Below are positions 9,189 to 19,546 of a DNA stretch of 64,000 nt, one piece after another. The notes below the pieces were generated by a model. The model searched no databases. It worked only from the letters and a program-made list of their open reading frames with translations, and was not told the DNA's origin. The stretch is taken from positions 40,704 through 104,703 of the forward strand of contig SVKL01000006.1 in assembly GCA_015068495.1 (NCBI GenBank). Reading direction: 5' to 3'. The stretch's first letter is position 1. The number at the start of each line of letters is the position of its first letter. A program made the position numbers and the translations under genes. This DNA comes from Oscillospiraceae bacterium. GTDB taxonomy: Bacteria > Bacillota > Clostridia > Oscillospirales > Oscillospiraceae.

Positions 9189-10049
9189 TTAATCCTTAAT
9201 GCCAGAGTGAGCCATCGTCTGGAGCATCTTGCTCTGAGTCAGAATGAAGGACACAATGGGAGGGATCATCAAAAGCACACCGGCTGCGGCTGTTGCGCCG
9301 GTACGGGCGATACCGCCTGCGCTAATCTGGCTCAGTGCGGTGGGAAGCAGCTTCAGCTCTTCCTTAAAGACTACGCCTGCAGAGCCTGCATTCCAAACGC
9401 TGGTAAAGGAAAGCACCATAACCGTCATCCACGCGGGCTTTACGTTGGGCATAATCACATTCATAAAGATAACAAAGTCATTTGCGCCGTCCAGCTTTGC
9501 TGCATCCAACAGAGAATCCGGAATCTGCAGCATAAACTGACGCAGCAGGAACATATGCAGAGTGGATGCAAGGCTGGGCAGAATCAGAACCCAGTAGGTA
9601 TTGATGAGGCCAAGCTTTGCCTTCACGATGTAGGAAGGCAATGCTGTAACACCGCCGGAGAACAGCAGCGTCAGCATAATCAGTCTCCACAGCATATCCT
9701 TGCCGGGGAATTTCTTCTTTGCGAAGGGGTACGCAGCCATAGCGCCAATGAGAACGCCACAACCGGTACTGGTAATACTAACAAAGATACTGTTAAACAG
9801 GTATCTGGAGAAAGGAACCGTCAGGTCGGAAACCAACTGGAACAGTTGAGAATAGTTACCGAACGTGGGGTTTACTGCGTAAAAACGCGGCGGGAAGATA
9901 AACAGCTCTTCAACCGGCTTAATAGACTGAATGATGTTATAATACAGCGGCAAGCCCATAAAGATGCCAACCAGTACCAGCATAAGAAAGACTAAAAAGT
10001 TGCCGAAGTGAGAGCGATTCAATTGTTTGTGTATACGTATTATTTTCAT
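9189..10049 (-). CDS. Carbohydrate ABC transporter permease (AraQ/LplC type)
   Basis: DAAKLDGANDFVIFMNVIMPNVKPA EAA motif; SD aggagagag before ATG at 10049. Confidence 0.9.
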   Translation of the reverse strand: MKIIRIHKQLNRSHFGNFLVFLMLVLVGIFMGLPLYYNIIQSIKPVEELFIFPPRFYAVNPTFGNYSQLFQLVSDLTVPFSRYLFNSIFVSITSTGCGVLIGAMAAYPFAKKKFPGKDMLWRLIMLTLLFSGGVTALPSYIVKAKLGLINTYWVLILPSLASTLHMFLLRQFMLQIPDSLLDAAKLDGANDFVIFMNVIMPNVKPAWMTVMVLSFTSVWNAGSAGVVFKEELKLLPTALSQISAGGIARTGATAAAGVLLMIPPIVSFILTQSKMLQTMAHSGIKD

Positions 10050-10059
10050 AATCTCTCTC

Positions 10060-10974
10060 CTAATCTTCAACCAGTACCTTGTTGATAACCTTATTTACAA
10101 TCAGCATCACCAGCAGAAGCACGGTACTGATTGCACAGGCGTAACCCAGCTCATACCGAACTCCGCCGTAGTCATCAATGTGGTTGATAATCGTATGGGT
10201 AGCATAGTCAACAGAGGGGTTACCGCAAAGAGCAGCGGGAACTGCGCCGACTGCAAAGGAGCTGGAAATCTGCATAACAGCACCGAACAGCAGCTGCGGC
10301 TTCATCTGAGGCAGGGTCAGGAACCAAATTTCCTGGAATCTGTTGTGCACGCCGTCAATTGCGCCGGCTTCATACAGGGTGGTATCCACGGTCTTAAAGC
10401 CTGCCAGGAAGGACAGGAAGCTGGTACCCAAGCTCAGCCACAGCTGAACGATAATACAGCAAACCAGCATATAGTCTGTATCCTGCAGCCACAAAATGGG
10501 GGCATCGATAAAGCCCAGCTTCATCAGAAGACCGTTGAGCAAGCCGTAACGGTCAGCGCTGAGGATGTAGGTCCAAATAACGTAGACACTACCTGAAATA
10601 GAAGGCGCATAGAATATCAAGGTCATAACAGAACGGACCTTATTGGGCAATTCGTTAATAAACCATGCGAAGATAAAGCAAGCTATGTAGCCAACAGGAC
10701 CGGTGATAAACGCCATTATCATCGTATTTCTGACGGCGATAATAAACACGTCATCATTCAAAAACAGGGTTTTGTAGTTATCGAACCCGACAAAGTTGGG
10801 TGTTTGCAGCATATTGAAGTCAGTAAAGCTCAAAACAATTGCCGCAACAACGGGAATCACTGTAAAGATAAAAAACGCAATCAGGAATGGAGCAATCATA
10901 AAGTAGCTGGAGCGTTCCCTATACATACTCTTGACTGTCGTTTTTAGTCTGTAGGGTTTTTTCGTACGACTCAT
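10060..10974 (-). CDS. Sugar ABC transporter permease (LplB type)
   Basis: Multi-TM, EAGAIDGVHNRFQEIWFLTLPQ EAA motif; start at M1 (10983) or M4 (10974). Confidence 0.9.
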   Translation of the reverse strand: MSRTKKPYRLKTTVKSMYRERSSYFMIAPFLIAFFIFTVIPVVAAIVLSFTDFNMLQTPNFVGFDNYKTLFLNDDVFIIAVRNTMIMAFITGPVGYIACFIFAWFINELPNKVRSVMTLIFYAPSISGSVYVIWTYILSADRYGLLNGLLMKLGFIDAPILWLQDTDYMLVCCIIVQLWLSLGTSFLSFLAGFKTVDTTLYEAGAIDGVHNRFQEIWFLTLPQMKPQLLFGAVMQISSSFAVGAVPAALCGNPSVDYATHTIINHIDDYGGVRYELGYACAISTVLLLVMLIVNKVINKVLVED

Positions 10975-11022
10975 CACTTTCACCTTTCAAAATAATCTTA
11001 ATTATTTTTTAGAATTCATTCC

Positions 11023-13884
11023 TCAGTTATTCTTAAAGAACTCGTTTCTCTTTCTAAGGATTTCATCATTGATTTTGATTGTCCATTCTGTCAGCATCTC
11101 TCGTGCGTTAGCGCCGTCGTCAATAACACCACGAATGGAGTTGGTAAGACCTCTGGTCACGTAGTAGTTGCCGGGAACAATGGGGATAAACTCCAACCAG
11201 TCCAGCTGCTGTTCCAAAACAGACAGCTCCTTGTTGGTCCATCCCTGAGAACGCAAGGTTTGGATATTTGCTGTGGTATATCTTGCTGAAATACCCAGCG
11301 CTGCTTCCACGTCGTTTGCGTATCTGGTCTGTGCCTCTGCACGGGACCACCAATCGATAAATGCCCAAGCTGCATCCTTATCCTCTGCGCCGCTGAGCAT
11401 CACCGCACCGCTACCGGTATTATCCATCTGTGTACGGTCGATTGTGCCGTCTTCCTTCAGTGTACCGGGTGTCAGATAGATGTCCCACAAGCCACTGATT
11501 TCAGGTGCAGTATATTTTAAGGTAGTATAAACGCTGTAAGCAGCAATACCAATGGGCATTTCACCGGTTCTGAAACGGTTAGCCATATCAAATACCTGGG
11601 GGAAACCGTACTTTGTATAGAACTCTGTGTGCTGAATCAATGCTTCAACTGCTACGTCTTCGTCGAACTCAACTTCTGTCATATCCTCGTTGAAGTAGGA
11701 GCCGCCCTTCTGATACAGCAGGTTTGCAAAGGAAGCGGCAGTACCCAAGGACATATTGTATCTCTGGAGCACCTGCGCTACATCGTACATATCGTCCCAA
11801 GTCTGAGGAACCTCAAGGCCCATACTTTCGAAGATATCCGTTCTCACGAACATAACCGTACAGCCGTGGGTATTGGGCATACCGTAGTATCTGCCCTCCA
11901 GCATAAAGGGAATTTCGGAACCTTCTACGTACTCATCCAGAATTTCCCAGTAGGTATCAAAGGAAGACAGGTCAACTGCGGCGCCACGCAACGCCAGGTT
12001 CACAACCATATCGGAGGTCACACCAACCATAACATCCGGGCCGGTGCCTGCCGCCAAGGCGTTCACCAAGGAGCCTTGCGCCAACTCCAAATCCACGTGG
12101 ATACCGGTCTTGGGAGTGAACTCGTCAGTGATCATATTCTTCATAATCTCAAACTGATCAATACCGGAGTTGATCCACACGCGGATTGTTTTTGCCTCTT
12201 CATCCTTCTCATAATCCTTCTTTGCGAAGGAGGAGAAGAAGCTTCTTACCTGATATACGATCCATTCCCAAGCGTTCAAGTTTGTCTTGGGCAAAGACTG
12301 ATCGGCAGAAAGCAAAGCAATGAAGTCCAGATCCAAAGCCTGTTCCTGATATGTAGAAAGCTTTGCGCTCAAGCCGTTGATATCGTTTTTGAAGTTTGTA
12401 AGTCTTTCCTTATAGGTCAGGTCGGTAATGTTGTCTGCATAGCTCTGCAGGTTGTAGGCAACATCTTCAAAATAAGCATTTTCTGCACCCTTGGCGCCAA
12501 CGGTTTCCTCCAAGCGCTCAGCCTCTTGGAACAGGAGGTCTGCATTCTTGCGGAAATCCTCGGGCAGGTTGGGCAGAAGTCTATCCAGATAGTAGTCACG
12601 GTAGGGGTCCGGGCTGCTACTGGTAATCATAACGATGGACAGATAAATATCATTCAGGTTGGCAATTACCGCCTGCAGAACACCCATAGTGTCCGTCAGG
12701 TCACCAATTACGTTCTCCATCGTGATGATATGCTCACCCTTGGTCAGGTAAATGCTGTAAGGTCCGCTTTCACCGCCGAGAAGCAAATTCTTCCACTGGC
12801 TGGTGTAGTTAAAGCGCACAGCGCTCAGTTCTTCAAAGGGAACTACGCCGTCAATGTACACCTTACGGGAGCTGAACAAGCCGTCCAGATAACCCTGCTT
12901 ATACTTACAGCCAAGATTGTAGAAGCCGTCCTCCGGCACATCAATCTTCCAGCTGATCCACTGACCGGGCTGCTTCCACTGGCTGCCGCCGCCGTAGTTG
13001 ATCTTTACATTGCTGTATTCAAACGGCTGGGTCAGAGGGCTGCTCTTATCCGCATCCGGCCAAAGTGTGGAGCTGGATTGCTGATAATAGTTCTCTGCCT
13101 GGAACAATTCCAGCACACCCTCGGTTTCCTTGTAACCCTTTTGCTGATACAGGGAAATGTAATCCTGATAGGACATCAGATAGGGCTCCTGCTTGAAGGT
13201 CAATCCCTGCAGCAGCAGAGGTGTGCCGTCAAAGCGAAGTGCGATTTTATGCACGCCGGCTTCCATATAGAACTTCAGGTTGCCGTAAACACCGGTCTGG
13301 TCGTACAGGAACTGCTTTCTCCACTGAGGTGTCTGGCTGGACTGGGGACGCAAGTCATCGCCGCTTTCGTCCTCTCGGATGGGATCGTTCTTGTAAACAC
13401 GGGTCAGCACACAGCCGTTTGCCTCGGTGAAGGGAAGCTCTCCATCGATGTACAAACCGAACAGGTACTGGCTGCTGCTAACTGCCAGAGGGAAGTAATC
13501 CAATTCGATGCAGTACAGACCGCTCTCAGGAATTGTTACGGTAAATTCCACCTGCTCACCCTTGGCATCAATATAGACACCTTTCTCGGAGCCTTCCATA
13601 TTCTCATATGCCTTGGTACCGGAAGCTTCTGTGCTGCCCTCCGGCTCAATCACCTGAAAATCTGCAATGTCCACAGCCGCCTCGTGGTCGGGCTTAATTG
13701 CATTCTGGTGCTTCTCCATATAGTAGTAGTAGGTGTTTGTGTTGTTGCTGTTTTCGGTGTCGTAAACCCAGTCGTTATTCTGCGTTTCGCCCTCAGCTGC
13801 ATCAACCTGCACCATAGCCACAGGGGCACAGAGCAGGCTTGCAACCAGCAAGACAACAATCCATTTCTTCATCTTCTGCATCAT
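11023..13884 (-). CDS. Large extracellular solute-binding protein with N-terminal carbohydrate-binding-like modules
   Basis: 953 aa; signal peptide without clear lipobox; two beta-sandwich-like segments, helical linker, then family-1 SBP domain (KTIRVWINSGIDQFEIMKNMITDEFTPKTGIHVDLE). Confidence 0.85.
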   Translation of the reverse strand: MMQKMKKWIVVLLVASLLCAPVAMVQVDAAEGETQNNDWVYDTENSNNTNTYYYYMEKHQNAIKPDHEAAVDIADFQVIEPEGSTEASGTKAYENMEGSEKGVYIDAKGEQVEFTVTIPESGLYCIELDYFPLAVSSSQYLFGLYIDGELPFTEANGCVLTRVYKNDPIREDESGDDLRPQSSQTPQWRKQFLYDQTGVYGNLKFYMEAGVHKIALRFDGTPLLLQGLTFKQEPYLMSYQDYISLYQQKGYKETEGVLELFQAENYYQQSSSTLWPDADKSSPLTQPFEYSNVKINYGGGSQWKQPGQWISWKIDVPEDGFYNLGCKYKQGYLDGLFSSRKVYIDGVVPFEELSAVRFNYTSQWKNLLLGGESGPYSIYLTKGEHIITMENVIGDLTDTMGVLQAVIANLNDIYLSIVMITSSSPDPYRDYYLDRLLPNLPEDFRKNADLLFQEAERLEETVGAKGAENAYFEDVAYNLQSYADNITDLTYKERLTNFKNDINGLSAKLSTYQEQALDLDFIALLSADQSLPKTNLNAWEWIVYQVRSFFSSFAKKDYEKDEEAKTIRVWINSGIDQFEIMKNMITDEFTPKTGIHVDLELAQGSLVNALAAGTGPDVMVGVTSDMVVNLALRGAAVDLSSFDTYWEILDEYVEGSEIPFMLEGRYYGMPNTHGCTVMFVRTDIFESMGLEVPQTWDDMYDVAQVLQRYNMSLGTAASFANLLYQKGGSYFNEDMTEVEFDEDVAVEALIQHTEFYTKYGFPQVFDMANRFRTGEMPIGIAAYSVYTTLKYTAPEISGLWDIYLTPGTLKEDGTIDRTQMDNTGSGAVMLSGAEDKDAAWAFIDWWSRAEAQTRYANDVEAALGISARYTTANIQTLRSQGWTNKELSVLEQQLDWLEFIPIVPGNYYVTRGLTNSIRGVIDDGANAREMLTEWTIKINDEILRKRNEFFKNN

Positions 13885-15695
13885 TTCGTTTCTTCACTCC
13901 TATTAAAATTTCTGCACGGAAAAGTCAGTACAACACGAACACTGGCCTCGGTTTCCGTTTCGTTCTCCGGCCCGTTGCTATGAATGCTCACGCCATAATT
14001 CTTTCCATATATCAGTTTAATCCGTTCATTTACGTTACGCAGGCCAACCTTGTTTTCCTCAAAGCCTGCACCGGTTTTTAGCTTCTTGTTTAATGCATCT
14101 AAATCCTTTTGGTTTATGCTTTGCCCATCATCCTCCACGGAAATATACAGGCATTCCTCTTTATAATAAGCGGAAATCGTAATATTGCCCCGATAGTTCT
14201 TTGGTCTTAAGCCGTGCTGAATCGCGTTTTCCACAATCGGCTGCAAACACATTTTAATTAAGGTGCAATCATAAAGACTTTCGTCGATATTCCAATGGAA
14301 TGTAATAGAATCGCCGAAGCGTATACCAACAATTTCAATATAAAGCTTCAGGAATTCTATTTCTTCTTTTAAGGTGATGATTACATCGTCGTTTTCCAGT
14401 CCCATTCGATACAAACGGGCAACCTTTGTAAGCATCTTGCTGGTTTTATTGCCAAGCCCTATCTCTTCCACTGCATTCCACTTGATGGTTTCCAGTGTGT
14501 TATAGAGAAAATGGGGATCAATCTGAAACTGCAGGGCTCTGAACTGGGCCTGCCGCAGAGCTCGGATTCGTTCCTCCAGATTTTCGGGGGGTTCCTCATT
14601 CTCTGCTCTGTCAGCCAAAATATTGCTGGTGATATACAGCAGCTCATTAGACGGCTTTGAAGCCTCTGTCTCATCCCAATGCAGCTGCGGGTTTTGAATT
14701 ACGCTAATAATCTTCTTAACAGGGCGGTAAGTAAGAACTGTGATGAGGTATGCCACAATAATACTGGAAACCACACCCACAATCACACCGGACAGCAAGA
14801 AGCCGCGAACCACAGCGTTTTCCTCTTTGTAGTCCGGCATTTGCGTGACGTATGCGTAGCGCCAGCTCTTGTGGACAGATTCCATCACCGATACGATTCT
14901 ATTACCGTGCGCCTCAACAATCCGCGTCTGGCCGATTTCTGAGCCGGCTATATCGGATTCATATTCGCGGCAACGGGCTTCATCCCATTTCGCATAGTCC
15001 TGCTCGTTGCAATAAATCGTCTGACCGCTGATATCTGTTATGAAAAAGATACCGTGCTGAGAGGTATCCTGACTCTCAAGAAGGTCACGAAGCTTCTGAA
15101 GCTCCACATCCAATACAAGCAAGCCGGATCTCTGTCCTTTGGCAGACCAAATAGGCTGACAGACAAAAATGCTGTCTGTTTGATTCACCAAAATATACGG
15201 GTAAAACATTGGCTCGTGCTTATAAAGGTCGTACCACTTGCCTATCTCCCATACCTGATCGATATGCTGGGCGCCACTGCTGTCTATCAGCATATCGTTA
15301 ACATCGGAATAGATATAGGTAGAAGTAACAAAATTATTTGACATTGCGTGGGTCTCTATCAGTTTGACCACTTCCGCCACGGTTTTGTGGTACGCAGTAT
15401 CCGTTTCCAAGGTCTGCACAGCATCCACAACCGCTTCCTGCCGGGACATCTTGTCCAAGGTATCCAGCAGACCTTCTATGGTGTTATCGGTCACCACTGC
15501 GTTTTTTTGCAGCAGCTCCTCATTCGTATCCATAATCCGATTGTTAACCACGTTTTGAAACTTACTGTAGTTCAAGCTCAGCACCAGCAGCAATGGCAAG
15601 GTGACAAGTATGAACACATACGCAAAGTTTTTTAGAAACAACCGGTTGAACTTGTAGCCTTTAATATAGGGCCACGCTGTTTTTTGTCCATCCAT
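13881..15695 (-). CDS. yesM: Sensor histidine kinase, YesM family
   Basis: Extracellular sensor region between TMs, ALQFQIDPHFLYNTLETIKW (His_kinase motif), HATPase motif PIVENAIQHGL. Confidence 0.9.
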   Translation of the reverse strand: MDGQKTAWPYIKGYKFNRLFLKNFAYVFILVTLPLLLVLSLNYSKFQNVVNNRIMDTNEELLQKNAVVTDNTIEGLLDTLDKMSRQEAVVDAVQTLETDTAYHKTVAEVVKLIETHAMSNNFVTSTYIYSDVNDMLIDSSGAQHIDQVWEIGKWYDLYKHEPMFYPYILVNQTDSIFVCQPIWSAKGQRSGLLVLDVELQKLRDLLESQDTSQHGIFFITDISGQTIYCNEQDYAKWDEARCREYESDIAGSEIGQTRIVEAHGNRIVSVMESVHKSWRYAYVTQMPDYKEENAVVRGFLLSGVIVGVVSSIIVAYLITVLTYRPVKKIISVIQNPQLHWDETEASKPSNELLYITSNILADRAENEEPPENLEERIRALRQAQFRALQFQIDPHFLYNTLETIKWNAVEEIGLGNKTSKMLTKVARLYRMGLENDDVIITLKEEIEFLKLYIEIVGIRFGDSITFHWNIDESLYDCTLIKMCLQPIVENAIQHGLRPKNYRGNITISAYYKEECLYISVEDDGQSINQKDLDALNKKLKTGAGFEENKVGLRNVNERIKLIYGKNYGVSIHSNGPENETETEASVRVVLTFPCRNFNRSEETK

Positions 15696-17242
15696 TACAG
15701 CGATATCCTCTGGCAGTACTCTCTGGGAGAGTAGCCTGTGTATTTCTTAAACATAACAGAGAAATAGGAAGAGGAGCTGTAGCCTACCATTCCGGCAATT
15801 TCTCCTATCTTGTTCCGTCTTTCCTTCAGAAGCTGCGCCGCACGTTCAATTTTTATGCGGAACAGATATTCTGATAAGGTTTCGCCCATTTCCTGCTTGA
15901 AGAGTCTGCTTAAGTAACCGGGATGAATCCGGTATTTGGCAGCCAGAGCATCGTGGCCGATGTCCTCATCCAAATGGGCATCCAAATACTGCACAATTCG
16001 CTCAATTACGTTATGCTCGCTGTGATACTTTCTGCTTGCCAAACCGTCACACAGGGCAAAAAAGTCTTCTTTCAGGCAAGCGGCAACCGTTTCGGCATCC
16101 TTTGCCCGATACAGGTGGCTGAAGTTGAATTTACCGTCTGTGATGTTCCAGACATTCACCTTACGCTTTTTGTAATTCAGCTCAATTGCAGAATACAGGT
16201 TTTTGAATATAAACCGCATATCCTCCAGCGCAGTACCGTCCAAATCCTGTACCATACCGTTGAGGATATGTGCAAGTGTCTCTTTGCTACCCAAGTCCAA
16301 TTCCACAATCAGAAGCTTGTAGTCGGATACCACAGACTGGCACAGTGCTTCGTCCATCTGCTGCACGGTCACAGCCGTGTTTTTTGTGGGGGTCAGCAGG
16401 TCGGTAATGTGCATTACGCTATGGGTCAAGCGGAAGGTGAACTCATAGGGAAGCTCCTCGTTCAGCGACCCTACCAATAGGCGGATTTTCTCGTTGCAAT
16501 ACCTTCTGAATTCAGCACTGTCTGTCTGAGGCAATCCTACAAAAGCAACGTTCCACTGCTCCGGCCGCTCCTCGGCATAAAAAACCAAGGGCTCTTTGTC
16601 GGCGCCGGAAAGGCAGTCTCTGAGCATATCTTCCAAGGAGGCAACGTCAATTCCCTGCTGGTCTTGCGCAGGAGACCTTGCCTTGATTTCAAAGGCAATC
16701 AGTTGGGAATCCTGGGTTATGCGCTCCATTCCCAAAAGCTTTATGTAAGCGCTAAGCTCACCGTCGGATGCAACACAGCCTGACAGCAGATCCCGAACAA
16801 AGCTCTTCTGCAGGATTTGCTTCAGCTCGCGGGTATCAGACTCAGCCACAGTGTGCTCAGCCTGCTCGCAATCCAGCTGTTCCTTGATGCCCTTAAACAC
16901 ATCAATCAGCTCGTCCTCGTCCACAGGCTTTACCAGATAGTGGACGACTTGGTATTGAATTGCCTGCTGTGCGTAGGAAAAGGCGCTGTGTCCGCTTAGG
17001 ATGACTACCTTTATCTGCGGACGCGTTTCGTGGAGATTGCGAATCATTTCCAATCCGCTCATACGGCTCATCAAAATATCGGTGAGCACAGCGTCGCAGG
17101 GATTGTCCCGTAAATACGCAAGGGCATCCGAGCCATCGCTAAAAGTATTGACTACCTGAAAGCCGATTTTCTCCCACGGAATAAAGCACTCCAAACTATG
17201 TCTGATGTTATCCTCGTCTTCAACAATCACTAGCTTGTACAC
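15695..17242 (-). CDS. yesN: Response regulator with AraC-type HTH, YesN family
   Basis: REC domain (VEDEDNIRHSLE, VLTDILMSRMSGLEMI) and C-terminal AraC HTH; GTG start at 17242 with SD GGGGTGA preferred over the upstream ATG at 17272. Confidence 0.88.
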   Translation of the reverse strand: MYKLVIVEDEDNIRHSLECFIPWEKIGFQVVNTFSDGSDALAYLRDNPCDAVLTDILMSRMSGLEMIRNLHETRPQIKVVILSGHSAFSYAQQAIQYQVVHYLVKPVDEDELIDVFKGIKEQLDCEQAEHTVAESDTRELKQILQKSFVRDLLSGCVASDGELSAYIKLLGMERITQDSQLIAFEIKARSPAQDQQGIDVASLEDMLRDCLSGADKEPLVFYAEERPEQWNVAFVGLPQTDSAEFRRYCNEKIRLLVGSLNEELPYEFTFRLTHSVMHITDLLTPTKNTAVTVQQMDEALCQSVVSDYKLLIVELDLGSKETLAHILNGMVQDLDGTALEDMRFIFKNLYSAIELNYKKRKVNVWNITDGKFNFSHLYRAKDAETVAACLKEDFFALCDGLASRKYHSEHNVIERIVQYLDAHLDEDIGHDALAAKYRIHPGYLSRLFKQEMGETLSEYLFRIKIERAAQLLKERRNKIGEIAGMVGYSSSSYFSVMFKKYTGYSPREYCQRISL

Positions 17243-17345
17243 TGCTTCACCCCATCTATCTATCTTGAACAAAACAACGCAGATTTGCCCGGCTTCAGTT
17301 TGTCTGTTTTACATAGGTCCATACTCTGACCCAGTATACACATAG

Positions 17346-17374
17346 ATTATACGTCAAAAAGCAAAATAATACAA
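17346..17374 (-). promoter_or_regulatory. Putative sigmaA promoter of the yesN-led operon (TTGTAT-17-TATAAT)
   Basis: -35 17369-17374, -10 17346-17351. Confidence 0.5.
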
Positions 17375-17491
17375 GGTTACTCTCTTCACTTTTTTTAATT
17401 TTATGAACTTTTTTTTACTAAGACGCCTTAAAATTATTCGTCAATTTACACAAAACTGATTACAAAGAGAAACAAGTATCCGTTTTCTCTA

Positions 17492-19462
17492 CTAGAAAGG
17501 CACCTTGTCTGCAAATCCCATATGGGGAGGCCTTCCCTGTGGTGTTTCTTCCTGCTGGGTCAAATAGCGCTTGGACTGGGTGGTAAACAACGTATAATAT
17601 TTACCCTTTTGATTCATCAGTTCCTTATGGCTTCCCTTCTCAATCAGATTGCCGTCCTCAATGACGATAATCCGGTCGGCCACCGTCGCGCTGGAAAGCC
17701 GGTGGGATACAAACACCGTGGTCTTATTATTCCGCAGGCGGTCAAACTGGTTGAAGATTTCCTGTTCCGCCATAGGGTCAAGAGATGCTGTGGGCTCGTC
17801 CAAAATCATAATATCCGAATCCGCATAGAAGGCTCTGGCAACCGCAAGCTTCTGCCACTGTCCCACGGACAGCTCTGTGCCCTCCTGTTCGAAAATTCGC
17901 ATAAGGGGTGTATCGTAGCCGTGGGGCAGCTTTTTGATATAGTCCGCTGCGGTACTCTGCTGGGCAGCATACTCCACCAATTCTTCAGAGGGCTCTTTGT
18001 GAATGTCGCCTAAGCAAATGTTTTCTTCCACCCGCAAAGCATATTTGCCAAAATCCTGGAAGATGATGCCAAAGGTTTGATATAGGCTCTTCAGGTCATA
18101 ATCCCGCAAATCCTTGCCATCCAAAAGAATATATCCGGAGGTGGGGTCGTAAAGACGGGTCAGCAGCTTAATAAGGGTCGTCTTGCCGGCGCCGTTTAAG
18201 CCTACCAGCGCAATGGTTTCGCCGGGACAAATCGTCAAGTTAATATGCTTCAGCACATCCCGTTTTGTGCCGGGATAGCGGAAGCTGACATCTACAAATT
18301 CGATGGTGTGCTCTGCCCCGTGGGACACCTGCGCTGCTATTTGCTGTCTGGGGGTCACGGTCTGCTTTTCGTTAAGGAAGGCAATCAGATTGTCAATGAA
18401 CAACGTACCCTCATAGATTGTGCCGGTAGATGCAATCAGTGTGCTGACACAGGTGGCAACCGAAGCAATTGCGCCGGTGTAGAGGGTGTAGTCACCAATT
18501 TGAATTTCGCCGGTAAAAACCCGTATGGCTATGATGATGTAAAACGCCAGATTGGTAAGGCCGGTAAGGACAGAAAACACCACGTGCCAAACGCTTTCGC
18601 TGACAATCAGCTTCCTAAGCCCCTTGTAATAGACCTGAAAAGCAGCAAGGAAACGGGAGATAAAATTATCTGCCAAGTCATACAGGCGAATCTCCTTGAT
18701 CAAGTCCTTATCCACCAAGATGCTGGAAAAATAGCTCATTTGACGGCGTTCTTTGGAGCTGAAACGCATATACCGGAAATTCTTCCGGCGGTACACAAAA
18801 TTGATCACGGCCGAGGGAATAGATACCAGCAAAACCACAAAGGTAATCCAAGAAAGTCCCGGCACAGAAAGCAGCACAATCAAGAAGCTTATCAGCTCAA
18901 TCACAGAGCTGATAAAGCCCAGCGTTTCCGTGAGAATATGCAAAGGTCTGTGGCCGGCTTCCCGGTTGGCATTTTCCATTTTTTCGTAAAAAGCAGGGGT
19001 ATCAAAGGATGCCAAATCCACTTCCTTGGATTTTTCCATAATCTGCTTTTTAACTTCCATTACCACCTTTTCGCCGGCAATGCGGTTAAGCGCCTGATTG
19101 ATGTTATTGACCACCAGTATCAGAAGTCTGTAGGCAAACAGCGCAATCAGCAGATACAGAATACCGGAAGACCAAAACGCGCTTTCCGGCAACCCGCCTT
19201 GGGCAATGACATCCTGAAGACCGTTGAGGATATTTTGGGAGATGATAGAGCCGATGACCGGCGTTACGCCTCTGAAAAGCGCCACAAAGCTCAGTAGAAT
19301 CGGTATCCAGTGACCGGTATTCCACACCAGTTTCAGAATATAGAAAAACCGCCTAAAGAAGCCACCCAGCAGCTCCGATAAGTAGCGGGGCACGTCTTTT
19401 ACGGACTTTGGCGGGACGGGTCGCTGGTAATTGGATTTGGGTCTTCCTCCCATCGGCATCAT
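17492..19462 (-). CDS. ABC exporter, fused permease/ATP-binding protein
   Basis: TM domain plus Walker A (GLNGAGKTTL), signature-like region (ELSVGQWQKLAVARAF), Walker B (DIMILDEPTASLD). Confidence 0.92.
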   Translation of the reverse strand: MMPMGGRPKSNYQRPVPPKSVKDVPRYLSELLGGFFRRFFYILKLVWNTGHWIPILLSFVALFRGVTPVIGSIISQNILNGLQDVIAQGGLPESAFWSSGILYLLIALFAYRLLILVVNNINQALNRIAGEKVVMEVKKQIMEKSKEVDLASFDTPAFYEKMENANREAGHRPLHILTETLGFISSVIELISFLIVLLSVPGLSWITFVVLLVSIPSAVINFVYRRKNFRYMRFSSKERRQMSYFSSILVDKDLIKEIRLYDLADNFISRFLAAFQVYYKGLRKLIVSESVWHVVFSVLTGLTNLAFYIIIAIRVFTGEIQIGDYTLYTGAIASVATCVSTLIASTGTIYEGTLFIDNLIAFLNEKQTVTPRQQIAAQVSHGAEHTIEFVDVSFRYPGTKRDVLKHINLTICPGETIALVGLNGAGKTTLIKLLTRLYDPTSGYILLDGKDLRDYDLKSLYQTFGIIFQDFGKYALRVEENICLGDIHKEPSEELVEYAAQQSTAADYIKKLPHGYDTPLMRIFEQEGTELSVGQWQKLAVARAFYADSDIMILDEPTASLDPMAEQEIFNQFDRLRNNKTTVFVSHRLSSATVADRIIVIEDGNLIEKGSHKELMNQKGKYYTLFTTQSKRYLTQQEETPQGRPPHMGFADKVPF

Positions 19463-19511
19463 ATTGTTTCCTCCTTATATGGACTTGGACAGTCTTCTGC
19501 TTATTCTACGG

Positions 19512-19546
19512 CAAAAAGGGCGTTGCAAAAATGCACGCCCTTTCGG
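19512..19546 (-). terminator. Putative terminator downstream of the yesL-like gene
   Basis: Hairpin around gggcg-tgca-ttttt-gca-acgccc followed by a T tract on the minus strand. Confidence 0.55.

Noticed and set aside
11629-13983. 784-aa plus-strand ORF opposite the large SBP
   Set aside because: Antisense shadow of a gene with signal peptide, SD and recognisable SBP domain; translation is low-complexity-like with no family features.
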